Notes under the pieces: model-generated
Told to the model about the DNA's origin: nothing
Seen by the model: the letters and a program-made list of their open reading frames with translations, nothing else
The model's database searches: none
Assembly (NCBI GenBank): GCA_002373045.1
Contig: DFHU01000030.1
Coordinates: 43,932 to 107,931, forward strand
Source of the DNA: Pseudoselenomonas ruminantium
Lineage (GTDB): Bacteria > Bacillota > Negativicutes > Selenomonadales > Selenomonadaceae
DNA length: 64,000 nt
Direction: 5' to 3'
Translations under genes and position numbers: made by a program
Part shown: positions 1 through 10,075 of the stretch, one piece after another
How the letters are laid out: the number at the start of each line of letters is the position of its first letter
How positions within the stretch are numbered: the stretch's first letter is position 1

Positions 1-163
1 TGACAATGGATTTGCCGCGCAGGGTCGGAACCTTCTTGATATCCCGATGAATGATGTTCTTCATTTCCTTGGCGGTATCGAGCACCAAGCGAATCTCTTC
101 CGGGCTGAAATCCTCCAGACCCAAAACATTCTTTCCCCGCAGGGACAATTTGTTTTTCTCCAA
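1..163 (-). CDS. pyrB: Aspartate carbamoyltransferase catalytic subunit (N-terminal 54 codons, runs off window)
   Basis: The first 54 codons of PyrB, which joins carbamoyl phosphate and aspartate in the second step of pyrimidine synthesis in the cytoplasm. The visible part includes LRGKNVLGLEDFSPEEI and KKVPTLRGK, typical of the PyrB N-terminus before the carbamoyl-phosphate loop, which lies outside the window. The start is taken as TTG at 161-163 because an AAGGAG sits 8 bases upstream; an in-frame GTG further up overlaps that ribosome site. A good promoter lies about 30 bases upstream, so the leader is very short. The regulator PyrR is encoded separately at 39.2-39.8 kb. The family call is firm although only the start is seen. 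Confidence 0.85.
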   Translation of the reverse strand, partial: MEKNKLSLRGKNVLGLEDFSPEEIRLVLDTAKEMKNIIHRDIKKVPTLRGKSIV

Positions 164-195
164 GTCATTCACTCCTTAACAGGTTGACAGTTATA

Positions 196-225
196 ATTAT
201 ACATTAAAGTTGCATAAACTTTCAA
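196..225 (-). promoter_or_regulatory. Predicted sigma-70-type promoter of pyrB
   Basis: On the minus strand TTGAAA (220-225), an 18-base spacer and a perfect TATAAT (196-201). Transcription should begin near 188-190, leaving a leader of only about 26 bases, too short for the usual PyrR-controlled attenuator. Confidence 0.65.
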
Positions 226-267
226 GGAGAAATCCATTGTCTTTGAAAATATGCCTGCATAGAACAC

Positions 268-308
268 AAAAAAGGGAGCTTCTTATGCGTATGCATAAGA
301 AAGCTCCC
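268..308 (-). terminator. Rho-independent terminator of the autotransporter gene
   Basis: The arms GGGAGCTT (274-281) and AAGCTCCC (301-308), extended inward by TTATGC/GCATAA, form a strong hairpin followed on the minus strand by six T. It lies about 175 bases past the stop of the gene at 485-4150. I see no gene in 164-484: only this terminator, the pyrB promoter and AT-rich sequence. Confidence 0.75.
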
Positions 309-484
309 GCTTTACTTCCAGTTATAGTTATACTTATAGCTATATTTATGTCAGGCTCCCCTTATGCGCATCGCAGTACGCATCTTAAAAAGGCAATGTA
401 TTCGTTTGTCCTTGAGCAGCTCTCGTCTGCTTTGTATGTAATTATAGCGCGGACATCCTGAAAAAGCAAGGGATTATTTTTTCA

Positions 485-3400
485 TTACCATACCCGTTTG
501 AACTGCACCGTTGCCGACACGTCCTTATCGTGAGCCCCTTTCTGCAACTGAGCCTCACCACTCAGGAACCAGCCCTTGGAAAATTCCGTTTCACCTGACA
601 GTGAACAGATAAAATGTGTCTTATCCTGACTGTTGCGCAACGTATAGTTTCTGCCATTGTTCCCTTCATAGTGAAAAGACAATTCCGGATCTGCGCCGGC
701 AAAAGCGTGCTTTACCCCCATACGCAGGCCATAACTCCCCTGTTTAAGATAACGCTTGAATTCCATGCCCAAATTTCCTGCAAAATAGGTATTGTGCATG
801 CCCGCTATCTGCTGATTGAAAATTCCTGCGCCATTTTCCGTATATGCATCCTGCTGCAGCCGGGAAAGCTGAAAACCAATATAGGGACTGATATGCCAAA
901 TCTTACCGTCATCGGCATGGAGATCATATTTATACTCACCGCCGATTTCCAGCAGATGCGCATCGTATTTCGCTTCAGCCCCCAAGCCCATCATGCCTAA
1001 ACTGCGCTGCATCTTATTCCGAATCCAGCCGTAATCGGCATAGAGATAAGCATCTGCAGCATTCTTATGATAACCTGCATACAGGCCAAGCCGCGTATCG
1101 TAGATATTCCCACTACCGGACGCAGCCCCAAGGCTCATCGCCTGATAACTGAGGAATACGCCACCACGCCAATTTTTATTCAACCGGCGGTCATAACCGC
1201 CCGAAATCGCCTGTCCATGATAACTTGCCCCACCATCAAGGTCGCCCCAATTCTTCGTAAACTTCACCCAGGCATTATTATCCTGTGCCACCGGAAGTTC
1301 CATATTTACCTTTAGGCCGTCCTTTTTGTCACTATCTGCCAAATGATTGGCCGGAACATTTACCTGCATGGGCTGCAGCGAAAAAGCTGTGCTGAGCCTG
1401 TCCGAAATCACCCGGCTGGCCAAAGTATTCTGTTGGATAAGTGCTGCCATATGCGGTGTTTCCGAAGCTCCAATTTCCTGCAAAGCTTTGCCCGCCGTCT
1501 TCGTATTCATCTGATAGAAGGGTCGCAGTTCATCACGACGGTTACCCCCGGCAGCAGACAGCGCAATACTCATATCATTCATGGCGTTGAAGGTCGCCGC
1601 CTGCTCTGCATTAAAGCCCAGCGCTGTATTTTCTTTGGCCTGAGCTTTGACCAAAACCTGCTTATCCTCTTTTATGCCTGTCATATCCAGCAAATCAAAG
1701 GCCTTATAAGGTGTCCCTTCCGGATTGGCAATGCTGCCGGTAATACGGCCAGCCTTAAGCACGGTTGCCGTTTCCCCCGGCACCATATTGAACGCCGCGA
1801 CTGTAGAACCATCGACATCTGCATTGCCAGTAACCTCGATATGGCCTTTATCTCCACCGCTATACGCACAAAGCATGCCATCCGAAACCAAGTCACCTTG
1901 AATAGTCATTGCCGTATCCTTGGTAACAGCGCCCACAGTTCCATGATTGATAAACTTGCCCGTTTCATCATCCTTATAACCTATGGCCATCTTATTGCTC
2001 ATATCGTTGACGATGTAATTGCCGCCATACAAAGCAGCCCCTTCTGCCACCTTGACATTTACAACATCTGCATTTCCTGTAAACGTCATCGTCCCTGCAG
2101 CAATGTTCATTTTCAGATTATCCGAACCGCTGATATCGCTATCGTAATGGATATCCCCATTAAAGTTTAGATTGGTTACCAAATCGGGAATATAGTCATT
2201 GTAAACATAATTATTGCCATGGTACTGAATATAAAGCGGATTGATTTTGCCTGTTTTCGTTGTTACATGGCCATCATCATCTTTTTCCTGATATGTAGTG
2301 CTCTGTTCAGTATCCCAAAAACCATATTCTGGGGAGAAATGTTTCCAATCCGATGTGATTTTCCCTTTAATTTCTGCCCCATTACTGATATTGATATTTT
2401 TAACAAAGGCATTCCGGCCAATATAAATGGCATTTTTTCCGCCCACTATTTTACCGGATAAATTAAAATCGGCAATCATTTCACCGTCTAATTCATCAAA
2501 AAAGGCATTATATTTTTCCTTGTTCATATCATTTAACTTTAAATTCTTGCCCTGCGTAATTTCACCGTTTTCTTCATTGACCTTTCGTTCATAGCGAATG
2601 TACGAGCCACGATATTCATCTATTGCGCCATTCGAGCTTGAACCAAAATTAAATTCAACAGCATTGCCACCTTCCCCCCTGGCTGTTACTGTACCGGCAA
2701 GATTAAGCTTTTGATCGCGTCCATAAGCAAATAAAACGCCTTTGCCCCGTTTGCCATCCGCATGGATTTCTGTCGTCCTTGGAATATTGATTTTATTCGC
2801 CTCACCATCTACCCGAATACCTACAGCCCCGGTTCCCTTGGTCAAAATATCAGCCGCCTGCGTGATATTATTAAGGGAACCATAAACATGCAGCCCAATC
2901 CCCAATGGCACTATACTGTAATCCGTAGTATACGCCGTCCCAGTTGCATTCCGTGCCGAATATCCCTGCATATTCTTAAAGGTCAGTCCATCACCATAAA
3001 CCGAATAGCCAAAATATGCTTTTCGGTCAAAATCATAGCCCAAATCCTGCATAACAGCCAATTCCACTTCCATAAAACCGGTATAATTGCTGTAATCGCG
3101 ATGACTCATCATCCCGGTAGTCTGCAGATGTGAACCTTCAAATCTCTCACCTTCCCATGCGTTTACAGGCAAGCCGGAAATGCCGTTAAACTTTGCTCCC
3201 GCCAAAGCCTCGGTTACCCGATCTCCCATAAAATAGGCATAATCGCCCTCATCAACAATAAAATAATCCACTTGTTTGGCTTCAGGTTTAATGCTGCGGA
3301 TGCGATTAAAACCTTCCGTTGTTACAATCATCATATTCTCTTTGGCATGATTGCCGTTTTTATCCACCAAATGGAGCATCCAATTATTTTTATCGGCAAT

Positions 3401-4150
3401 GATATCCGGAAATTTACTTAAAGGAATTTTATTCTCCCCATAAGTAATCTTGTTTTTTTCAGCTACCGTCTTTCCCTTCCAATCGCAATACTTCACCCAT
3501 GCGGCTATCCCCAGTGCATGTCCTAATTCATGACGACAGGTTCCTACAAAATCATTTGCCTGCTCATTAGTCGGCAAGACCGTATCGGTATCTACCCACC
3601 AGCCATCTATTATCCCTTCACGATTTGCACCAAAATGCTGTCCTATGGTAAGCAGGGATATACCGGAGTCTCCCTGCTTAGAAGAATTTGCTCGAAAAAT
3701 CTCTATTAATTCTTCTTCTTTCGGCTCACCGGCAAGGGAAATATCTGCCAATTGTTTCATATCGTAATGCGACAATTCTTTTCCCTTCTGCATCATCAAA
3801 GCAGGATAATTATCATACATATATTTAGCACTTTGAAACGATAATGTTGCCGCGCTCGCATTTTGTGTATTCTTTTCATTTACTACTATAATTTGCCACG
3901 GTGAAGAATACCGGGAACGGGGAGCAATTATTCCCGTCCAATAAGCTGTAGCAGATTTTGTTGCCTCCCTAATCGGGTCAGACAACGTGTAATGCGAATA
4001 AAATTCACCATCATTACAAAATTCAAATTCAATAAATTTTTTCCCATCATAATAAACATAATCCGTATCCGAAGCCGATACATTGCCATAAAAATTAAGG
4101 CTCATTGCCAAAGATGCCAGAATCGCCAGCTTTTGTGATTTTTTCATCAT
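485..4150 (-). CDS. Autotransporter with N-terminal metalloprotease-like domain
   Basis: 1221 residues. Residues 1-26 look like a signal peptide (MMKKSQKLAILASLAMSLNF, then VSA-S). An N-terminal domain carries the zinc-binding motif HELGHALG (H207, E208, H211). The next residues lack the third His of the usual HExxHxxGxxH metzincin pattern, but EGSH (H341) followed by GMMSH (M347/M348) and AVMQDLGYDF resembles the late third ligand and Met-turn of leishmanolysin-like (M8) proteases. A long repetitive passenger follows. About 948-1221 is a beta-barrel of alternating aromatic strands ending in a terminal Trp, as in autotransporter barrels. It is probably exported to the cell surface. AAGGAG lies 8 bases before the ATG. 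It is probably cotranscribed with the gene 27 bases upstream. The autotransporter call is firm; protease activity is inference. Confidence 0.85.
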   Translation of the reverse strand: MMKKSQKLAILASLAMSLNFYGNVSASDTDYVYYDGKKFIEFEFCNDGEFYSHYTLSDPIREATKSATAYWTGIIAPRSRYSSPWQIIVVNEKNTQNASAATLSFQSAKYMYDNYPALMMQKGKELSHYDMKQLADISLAGEPKEEELIEIFRANSSKQGDSGISLLTIGQHFGANREGIIDGWWVDTDTVLPTNEQANDFVGTCRHELGHALGIAAWVKYCDWKGKTVAEKNKITYGENKIPLSKFPDIIADKNNWMLHLVDKNGNHAKENMMIVTTEGFNRIRSIKPEAKQVDYFIVDEGDYAYFMGDRVTEALAGAKFNGISGLPVNAWEGERFEGSHLQTTGMMSHRDYSNYTGFMEVELAVMQDLGYDFDRKAYFGYSVYGDGLTFKNMQGYSARNATGTAYTTDYSIVPLGIGLHVYGSLNNITQAADILTKGTGAVGIRVDGEANKINIPRTTEIHADGKRGKGVLFAYGRDQKLNLAGTVTARGEGGNAVEFNFGSSSNGAIDEYRGSYIRYERKVNEENGEITQGKNLKLNDMNKEKYNAFFDELDGEMIADFNLSGKIVGGKNAIYIGRNAFVKNINISNGAEIKGKITSDWKHFSPEYGFWDTEQSTTYQEKDDDGHVTTKTGKINPLYIQYHGNNYVYNDYIPDLVTNLNFNGDIHYDSDISGSDNLKMNIAAGTMTFTGNADVVNVKVAEGAALYGGNYIVNDMSNKMAIGYKDDETGKFINHGTVGAVTKDTAMTIQGDLVSDGMLCAYSGGDKGHIEVTGNADVDGSTVAAFNMVPGETATVLKAGRITGSIANPEGTPYKAFDLLDMTGIKEDKQVLVKAQAKENTALGFNAEQAATFNAMNDMSIALSAAGGNRRDELRPFYQMNTKTAGKALQEIGASETPHMAALIQQNTLASRVISDRLSTAFSLQPMQVNVPANHLADSDKKDGLKVNMELPVAQDNNAWVKFTKNWGDLDGGASYHGQAISGGYDRRLNKNWRGGVFLSYQAMSLGAASGSGNIYDTRLGLYAGYHKNAADAYLYADYGWIRNKMQRSLGMMGLGAEAKYDAHLLEIGGEYKYDLHADDGKIWHISPYIGFQLSRLQQDAYTENGAGIFNQQIAGMHNTYFAGNLGMEFKRYLKQGSYGLRMGVKHAFAGADPELSFHYEGNNGRNYTLRNSQDKTHFICSLSGETEFSKGWFLSGEAQLQKGAHDKDVSATVQFKRVW

Positions 4151-4177
4151 GAATATCGCTCCTTCTGCTCCCCTATC

Positions 4178-5023
4178 TTATTCCCTGATTACTGCTGCCA
4201 CCTCATCTATCTGTGGCAGTTCCCCTTCCAAGTCCACGGTCATTTCCGTGGTCATATTGGGCATAGGCGTCTCCTCAACGCTGTAATCCTTCGGCTCCGC
4301 CGCCCGCTCTCTGGCCCGCTCATTTTCCGCAGAAATCTTGTCGTCTTCCGCATCATGCTTGTGACGGTGTCGCTCCAACGCCGCTGCATTTTTCGCCATA
4401 GCGTAAAGGTCTTTATTGAACTCCATGAGTTCCTTTTCGTCCGCCGGTGAAACCTTCCGCCCGTGCATAATGCGGCTGACCGTCATCATCACCCGAGACA
4501 TCTTCTCCCCTTCCTCCTGCATGGCATCCCGGCTCTGCTGCGCATAAGCCGCTTCATGCAACAAGAAGTTATGCGTAGAAATCTGCTTTCTTACACCGTC
4601 GATTTCCTTCCCGGCTGCGAGCAATTGCTTCTTCACTTCATCAGACAAATCCACCCGCTGACCTTCAATCGTCACATAGCCCTGCTTCACGGCCCGGTTA
4701 ATCATAGCTGTGTTGGCAAACTGCAAACGATACCTGCCCGAATCCCCTATACGGGTGTAAGAACAGACCGCAGCAGCTTCCGTTTCCCGTTCCTGCGTTT
4801 TCAAGGCATACCCATCAGAAGAAATCTCCACCGCATCCTGCCAGCCCTCTCCAGCCGTTCCCGACACCTTCTGCCGTCCAGCCACATAAACTGCCGCCGC
4901 ATCCTTATCCCCCGACGGAATAAAAACACCATCCTGCACCGTCTTATCCCTAAGCTTCTTCGCCGTTGGCTGTTTGGTATAAGCATCCAACTCACTGCGG
5001 GTAAGATTCTGCAATATCCGCAT
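4178..5023 (-). CDS. Hypothetical protein, 281 aa, upstream partner of the autotransporter
   Basis: I do not recognise this family. The 281-residue protein has no signal peptide or membrane segment. The N-terminal ~110 residues look globular with an LTRSELDAYTKQPTAKKLRD start; the middle is helical (about 130-215) with a Met-rich stretch SRVMMTVSRIMHGRK; the tail from about 220 is highly charged and acidic (HRHKHDAEDD, then repeated Glu/Asp). AAGGAGG lies 8 bases before the ATG. It precedes the autotransporter gene by 27 bases on the same strand with no terminator between, so the two probably share an mRNA. A role in autotransporter production or a prophage-like origin would both be guesses. 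Confidence 0.6.
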   Translation of the reverse strand: MRILQNLTRSELDAYTKQPTAKKLRDKTVQDGVFIPSGDKDAAAVYVAGRQKVSGTAGEGWQDAVEISSDGYALKTQERETEAAAVCSYTRIGDSGRYRLQFANTAMINRAVKQGYVTIEGQRVDLSDEVKKQLLAAGKEIDGVRKQISTHNFLLHEAAYAQQSRDAMQEEGEKMSRVMMTVSRIMHGRKVSPADEKELMEFNKDLYAMAKNAAALERHRHKHDAEDDKISAENERARERAAEPKDYSVEETPMPNMTTEMTVDLEGELPQIDEVAAVIRE

Positions 5024-5219
5024 TGTCCGTCCCTCCTTAGAATCGCAATATATCCTCTTTTAACAATATATCGCATAAAAACAGCCAAACTTAAATCCAA
5101 CAAACCACCTCTGCCCCTGCCGGTACATTTCCCCCAAACGCTATCCCTCGTGATTTCGCTCCAAAACTAAAAGTATTCGTTACGCAAGCAACAGCGACGG
5201 CATTAAGCGACAGCACTAA

Positions 5220-5416
5220 GCGGGGCCGGGGCATTGGCTGTCCGTAGCGTATGGCGCTTAGCGTAAAGAAACCGATTTTTGCCTACATCCGTTATATCTG
5301 TAAAAGTCTGCTGTCTGAGCGCAGCGAGTTTTGACTTTTACAGATACTTAATTAAAAGGCAAAAATCGGTTTTAGCTAAGCACCATAGCGAAGGACAACC
5401 AATGCCCCGGCCCCGC
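5220..5416. repeat. Long imperfect palindrome (about 197 bp hairpin) between uvrA and the 281-aa gene
   Basis: The left arm begins GCGGGGCCGGGGCATTGG at 5220 and reaches CCGATTTTTGCC at about 5283. The right arm begins GGCAAAAATCGG and ends CCAATGCCCCGGCCCCGC at 5416. The arms pair with scattered mismatches over about 60 bp. Inside is a second stem (TGTAAAAGTC/GACTTTTACA) around TGAGCGCAGCGAG. It lacks the U-run of a terminator. It resembles the hairpins near 30.2-30.7 and 36.4-37.0 kb in layout and in the inner TGARCGNAGYGA motif. I see no coding gene in 5024-5449; other reading frames here only mirror the palindrome. Confidence 0.8.
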
Positions 5417-5449
5417 GCCAACTGCCGCGAACCAAATGGTGCAAATCAA

Positions 5450-8278
5450 TTATTCGTTCTTTTCTTCCAACAGCGGCTTCAAGAACTTCCCGGTATAAGA
5501 TGCGGGAACCTTCACGATATCCTCCGGCCGGCCTGTTGCCACAATGGTACCGCCCTTATCGCCGCCTTCCGGCCCCAAGTCGATAATATAATCAGCCGTC
5601 TTAATCACATCGAGATTATGCTCAATGACCACCACCGTATCGCCGCCATCCACGAGCCGCTGCAAAATCCCCAGCAATTTATGAATATCTGCCGAATGCA
5701 GGCCGGTAGTCGGTTCATCCAGAATATAAAGCGTCTTGCCCGTACTGCGGCGGGAAAGTTCCGTTGCCAGTTTCACGCGTTGCGCCTCACCGCCGGACAG
5801 GGTAGTTGCCGGCTGTCCCAACTTGATATAGCCTAAACCCACATCCTGAATGACCTGCAGCTTGCGGGCAATCTTCGGCACATTGGCAAAGAATGCCACC
5901 GCTTCATCAATCGTCATATCGAGCACATCCGCAATGGTCTTGCCCTTATAGCGGACTTCGAGCGTTTCCCGATTATACCGTGCTCCCTTGCAAACTTCAC
6001 AGGGCACATAAACATCTGGCAAAAAGTGCATTTCAATCTTCAAAATGCCATCGCCCTTGCAGGCTTCACAGCGGCCGCCCTTCACGTTGAAGCTGAACCG
6101 TCCGGCCTTATAGCCACGCACCTTGGATTCACTGGTCTGGCTGAACAGCTCACGGATGGCATCAAAGACGCCCGTATAAGTAGCAGGATTGGAACGCGGC
6201 GTGCGGCCAATGGGCTGCTGATCGATATCGATAATCTTGTCGATATGCTCCAATCCCTTGATTTTCTTGTGTTTCCCCGGCTTGCCCTTGGCATGGTACA
6301 GCCGCGAAGCAATGCCTTTATACAGGATTTCATTGACCAGTGTACTCTTGCCCGAACCGGACACCCCGGTTACCAGAGTCAGCGTGCCCAAGGGGAATTT
6401 CACATTGATATCCTTGAGATTGTTTTCTGCCGCCCCCACAACTTCCAGACATTTGCCATTGCCCGGACGGCGGCGGGAAGGAACGGGAATAAACTTCCTG
6501 CGGGACAGATACTGTCCCGTCACCGACTCCGGCACCTGCATGATTTCCTGTGCCGTTCCCTGTGCCACAACTCGTCCGCCATGTTCACCGGCTCCCGGAC
6601 CAATATCAATGATATGGTCGGCGGCATACATGGTATCTTCATCATGCTCGACTACAAGCAGGGTATTGCCCAAATCCCGCAGATTTTTGAGCGTTTCGAG
6701 CAGGCGGTTGTTATCCCGCTGGTGCAGGCCGATACTGGGCTCGTCGAGTACATAGAGCACGCCCTGCAGGCCTGAGCCAATCTGCGTGGCCAGACGGATG
6801 CGCTGGGCCTCGCCGCCGGAAAGCGTCCCTGCCGCCCGCGACAGCGTCAGATAATCCAAACCGACATTTAAGAGGAAGTTCAGCCGCGCATGGATTTCCT
6901 TCAAAATTTGTTTGGCAATCTTGGCTTCCCGCGGCGTGAGTTCCAAATTCATAAAGAAACTTTCTGCCTCCCGGATATTCATATCCGTCACTTCATGGAT
7001 ATTCTTGCCGCCGACCAGAACCGACAAGGTTTCCGGCTTCAAGCGTGCACCATGGCAGGCCGAGCAGGGAATTTCCGTCATGTAGTTTTCATAGGACTCC
7101 CGCATTTCGTCCGAATCCGTTTCATGGTAGCGGCGGGCCAAAAGCGGCATAACGCCCTCAAATTCCACATTGTATTCCTTGTTTTCCCCGAACATATTGG
7201 TGTAATGGAAACGGAATTTTTCATCTGCCGAACCGTACATCAATACCTTCTGAGTCTTCTTGTCCATGTCCTTCCACGGCGTGTCCAAATCATAGCCATA
7301 ATCCTTGAGCACCGCTGCCATGGCGCACATGGCATAGGAATTGACATTTTTCGACAATGGCGCAAAAACGCCATCTCCCACGGAAAGTTTGGGGTCAGGA
7401 ATTACAAGTTCCTCGTCAAATTCCATATGACTGCCGAGCCCCATGCACACAGGGCAAGCACCATAAGGATTATTGAACGAAAACATGCGCGGCGTGATTT
7501 CCGGCAGACTGATACCGCAGTCCACGCAGGCAAAGTTTTCGCTGAACATCAAAAGTTCACCGTCCACCACCTGCACATAGACCACGCCTTCGCCGAGTTT
7601 AAGTGCAGTTTCCAACGAATCGGCGAGCCGCTGGTCCATGCCTTCCCGCACCACCAGACGGTCAATCACGACTTCAATGGTATGTTTCTTATTCTTCTCC
7701 AAATTGATATCGTCGTTGATGTCAAAGATTTCCCCATCAATGCGCACGCGCACATAGCCTTCATGGCGGATATGTTCGAGAATCTTGCGGTGCTCACCCT
7801 TCTTGCCCCGCACGACCTGTGCCATGATGAGCAGCTTCGTGCGCTCGGGCAGTTCCTTTATCTGGTCCACCATCTGGTCAACCGTCTGCTGGCTGATGGG
7901 CTTGCCGCACTTGGGACAATGAGGACGCCCCGCCCGTGCAAAGAGCAGTCGCAGATAGTCATAGATTTCCGTGACCGTCCCCACCGTGGAACGCGGATTG
8001 TGGCTCGTGGTCTTCTGGTCAATGGAAATAGCCGGCGAAAGGCCGTCAATATTATCCACATCCGGCTTGTCCATCTGCCCCAAAAACTGCCGGGCATAGG
8101 AGGACAGCGATTCCACATAACGCCGCTGCCCTTCGGCATAAACCGTATCAAACGCCAGCGAGGATTTCCCCGACCCCGACAGGCCCGTAACCACAACCAA
8201 TTTATCCCGCGGAATGTCCACATTGATGTTCTTTAAGTTATGGGCTCTTGCCCCCTTGATTTTGATAAACTGTTCCAT
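5450..8278 (-). CDS. uvrA: UvrABC system protein A (excinuclease ATPase subunit)
   Basis: UvrA is the dimeric ATPase that finds bulky DNA lesions and loads UvrB in nucleotide excision repair. At 942 residues it has the usual length. It shows both ABC ATPase modules: Walker A GLSGSGKS near residue 31 and GVSGSGKS in the second half, two LSGGEAQR signatures, and cysteine pairs for the zinc sites ([21 protein letters not shown]...CEVCKGA). I place the start at the ATG of [15 protein letters not shown] (8276-8278), preceded by GAAAGAGGCAAGG; a longer reading upstream would add 26 unrelated residues. It appears to be its own transcription unit, since a terminator for ilvB lies just upstream. Confidence 0.97.
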   Translation of the reverse strand: MEQFIKIKGARAHNLKNINVDIPRDKLVVVTGLSGSGKSSLAFDTVYAEGQRRYVESLSSYARQFLGQMDKPDVDNIDGLSPAISIDQKTTSHNPRSTVGTVTEIYDYLRLLFARAGRPHCPKCGKPISQQTVDQMVDQIKELPERTKLLIMAQVVRGKKGEHRKILEHIRHEGYVRVRIDGEIFDINDDINLEKNKKHTIEVVIDRLVVREGMDQRLADSLETALKLGEGVVYVQVVDGELLMFSENFACVDCGISLPEITPRMFSFNNPYGACPVCMGLGSHMEFDEELVIPDPKLSVGDGVFAPLSKNVNSYAMCAMAAVLKDYGYDLDTPWKDMDKKTQKVLMYGSADEKFRFHYTNMFGENKEYNVEFEGVMPLLARRYHETDSDEMRESYENYMTEIPCSACHGARLKPETLSVLVGGKNIHEVTDMNIREAESFFMNLELTPREAKIAKQILKEIHARLNFLLNVGLDYLTLSRAAGTLSGGEAQRIRLATQIGSGLQGVLYVLDEPSIGLHQRDNNRLLETLKNLRDLGNTLLVVEHDEDTMYAADHIIDIGPGAGEHGGRVVAQGTAQEIMQVPESVTGQYLSRRKFIPVPSRRRPGNGKCLEVVGAAENNLKDINVKFPLGTLTLVTGVSGSGKSTLVNEILYKGIASRLYHAKGKPGKHKKIKGLEHIDKIIDIDQQPIGRTPRSNPATYTGVFDAIRELFSQTSESKVRGYKAGRFSFNVKGGRCEACKGDGILKIEMHFLPDVYVPCEVCKGARYNRETLEVRYKGKTIADVLDMTIDEAVAFFANVPKIARKLQVIQDVGLGYIKLGQPATTLSGGEAQRVKLATELSRRSTGKTLYILDEPTTGLHSADIHKLLGILQRLVDGGDTVVVIEHNLDVIKTADYIIDLGPEGGDKGGTIVATGRPEDIVKVPASYTGKFLKPLLEEKNE

Positions 8279-8315
8279 AACCTTGCCTCTTTCATACACG
8301 TCAATGGTTATCCTG

Positions 8316-8344
8316 CAAAAAGAAAGGGGCTTTTCAGCCCCTTT
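8316..8344 (-). terminator. Terminator of the ilv-leu operon (after ilvB)
   Basis: AAAGGGGC (8323-8330) pairs with GCCCCTTT (8337-8344) around a 6-base loop. On the minus strand it is followed by TTTCTTTTTG. It lies 60 bases past the ilvB stop. Confidence 0.8.
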
Positions 8345-8345
8345 G

Positions 8346-8374
8346 CTTATATGCAACTGTATTGCTTACCACAA
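8346..8374 (-). promoter_or_regulatory. Candidate promoter of uvrA
   Basis: Minus-strand TTGTGG (8369-8374), a 17-base spacer and TATAAG (8346-8351). The ilvB terminator hairpin would then fall inside the uvrA leader, so this is tentative. Confidence 0.4.
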
Positions 8375-8404
8375 GTATATACCATTTGCCGGGCCATCGC
8401 AAGA

Positions 8405-10069
8405 TTACTTAAACTCGACGAATTCATCAATACGCGCCCCGCCCTTAATCATGGGTTCCACGAAGCTGCGCCATACATTGAGAACGATGACCCGTGGATG
8501 GTCTTTATCCTCCAGCGCCCGCTTCAGTGCTTCGGCAAATTCCTCCTGCGTGGAAACCGTTTCGGCCTTGATGCCAAAACTGCCCGCATAGGCGGCATAA
8601 TCCATCGGATAGTCAAATTCACAGGCGATATAGCGTTCCTGATACATGACCTTCTGCAGCTGGCGAATCATGCCCAAACTGGTGTTGTTGACAATCAGCG
8701 AAATCACCGGCAGCTGCAGGCGGGCGATGGTATAGAACTCGTTGCCCGTCATCTTGATGCCGCCGTCACCGGCCACATGGATGACGCGCCGACTCGCGCC
8801 ATAGTACATCTGTGCCCCCATTGCCGCGGGCAGGCCAAAGCCCATCGTGCCAAGGCCCCCCGAAGTCAGCCAGGTGCGCGGTTCTTCGATGCGCAAGTGC
8901 AGAGCCGCCCACATCTGATGCTGACCCACATCGGTCGCAAAGGCATAAGGCTTGCCTTTGGTGTTTTGCGCCACCTGATGAAGCGCCCAGGGAACCGTCA
9001 GCCGATTCACATGGTAGTCATAATCATAAGTCTCCTGCCAGCCCTGAATCTGCTGCCACCATTCGTCCAGATTGCCCGTGGCCTCCTGCTTCATCAAAAG
9101 CCCTAAAATAACCTTCATATCGCCAGCCAGCCCCAGGCTGTTGCCGATATTTTTATCAATCTCGGCAGGGTCAATGTCAATGTGAATGAACTTTGTATCC
9201 TGCGTATACTTCTTGACATTACCCGTCTGACGGTCACCGAAGCGGCTGCCAATGGCGATGATTAAATCTGCCGCCGCCACCGCATGATTGGCCGCCTTTT
9301 CCCCATGCATTCCCGCAAAGCCCAGAGACTGCGGATGTTCTCTGGGGATAGCGCCTAAGCCCATCAAAGTATGCGCCACCGGCAGATGATATTTTTCCAC
9401 AAAGGCTGTAACTTCAGCCGTAGCCCCTGCCGAAATGACACCGCCACCGACAATGACCACCGGTTTCTGCGCCTTGACGATTTCATGCGCAGCTTCCGCG
9501 GCACAAATCAGAAAATCCGCATCCGGCTTGCCCACTTTTTTTGTTTCTTCTACAGCGTCCTTCCAGGCCACTTCCTCAAAGAACAAATCCCTGGGCACAT
9601 CCACAAGCACCGGGCCGGGGCGGCCTTTTTTCGCCAAAGCAAAGGCTTCTCTAATCGTGTCCACCAGAATCTTAGCGTCTTTTACCTTGTAGTTGTGCTT
9701 GGTAATCGGCATAGTCACATCGAGAATATCCGTTTCCTGAAAGGCATCACGGCCCAAAAGCGCCGTGTCCACCTGTCCGGTGATAGCGACCACGGGAATG
9801 GAATCCATAAAGGCCGTAGCCAGGCCCGTCACGAGGTTCGTGGCTCCCGGGCCGGAAGTTGCGATACAGACGCCGACTTTTCCCGAAGCACGTGCATAGC
9901 CGTCAGCGGCGTGGGCGGCATTTTGCTCGTGGGTCACGAGAACCTGCTTTATCTCCTTGCTATCATATAAAGCGTCGTATAAAGGCAGTATCATCCCCCC
10001 GGGATAGCCAAACACCGTATCGACGCCCTGTTCCTTCAAACATGCAACGACTGCCTGTGCTCCGTTCAT
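8405..10069 (-). CDS. ilvB: Acetolactate synthase large (catalytic) subunit
   Basis: ThDP-dependent acetohydroxyacid synthase of 554 residues; it condenses pyruvate with pyruvate or 2-oxobutyrate in the first shared step of valine, leucine and isoleucine synthesis. The N-terminal ThDP-binding Glu region is [14 protein letters not shown], followed by [16 protein letters not shown]. The ThDP/Mg motif [15 protein letters not shown] begins in the C-terminal third, then [10 protein letters not shown]. It is the last gene of the operon, starting 6 bases after leuB with GAGAGGG upstream. Its regulatory subunit ilvH is the first gene, about 5 kb upstream; the two subunits are more often adjacent. A strong terminator follows. 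Confidence 0.96.
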   Translation of the reverse strand: MNGAQAVVACLKEQGVDTVFGYPGGMILPLYDALYDSKEIKQVLVTHEQNAAHAADGYARASGKVGVCIATSGPGATNLVTGLATAFMDSIPVVAITGQVDTALLGRDAFQETDILDVTMPITKHNYKVKDAKILVDTIREAFALAKKGRPGPVLVDVPRDLFFEEVAWKDAVEETKKVGKPDADFLICAAEAAHEIVKAQKPVVIVGGGVISAGATAEVTAFVEKYHLPVAHTLMGLGAIPREHPQSLGFAGMHGEKAANHAVAAADLIIAIGSRFGDRQTGNVKKYTQDTKFIHIDIDPAEIDKNIGNSLGLAGDMKVILGLLMKQEATGNLDEWWQQIQGWQETYDYDYHVNRLTVPWALHQVAQNTKGKPYAFATDVGQHQMWAALHLRIEEPRTWLTSGGLGTMGFGLPAAMGAQMYYGASRRVIHVAGDGGIKMTGNEFYTIARLQLPVISLIVNNTSLGMIRQLQKVMYQERYIACEFDYPMDYAAYAGSFGIKAETVSTQEEFAEALKRALEDKDHPRVIVLNVWRSFVEPMIKGGARIDEFVEFK

Positions 10070-10075
10070 AACAAA

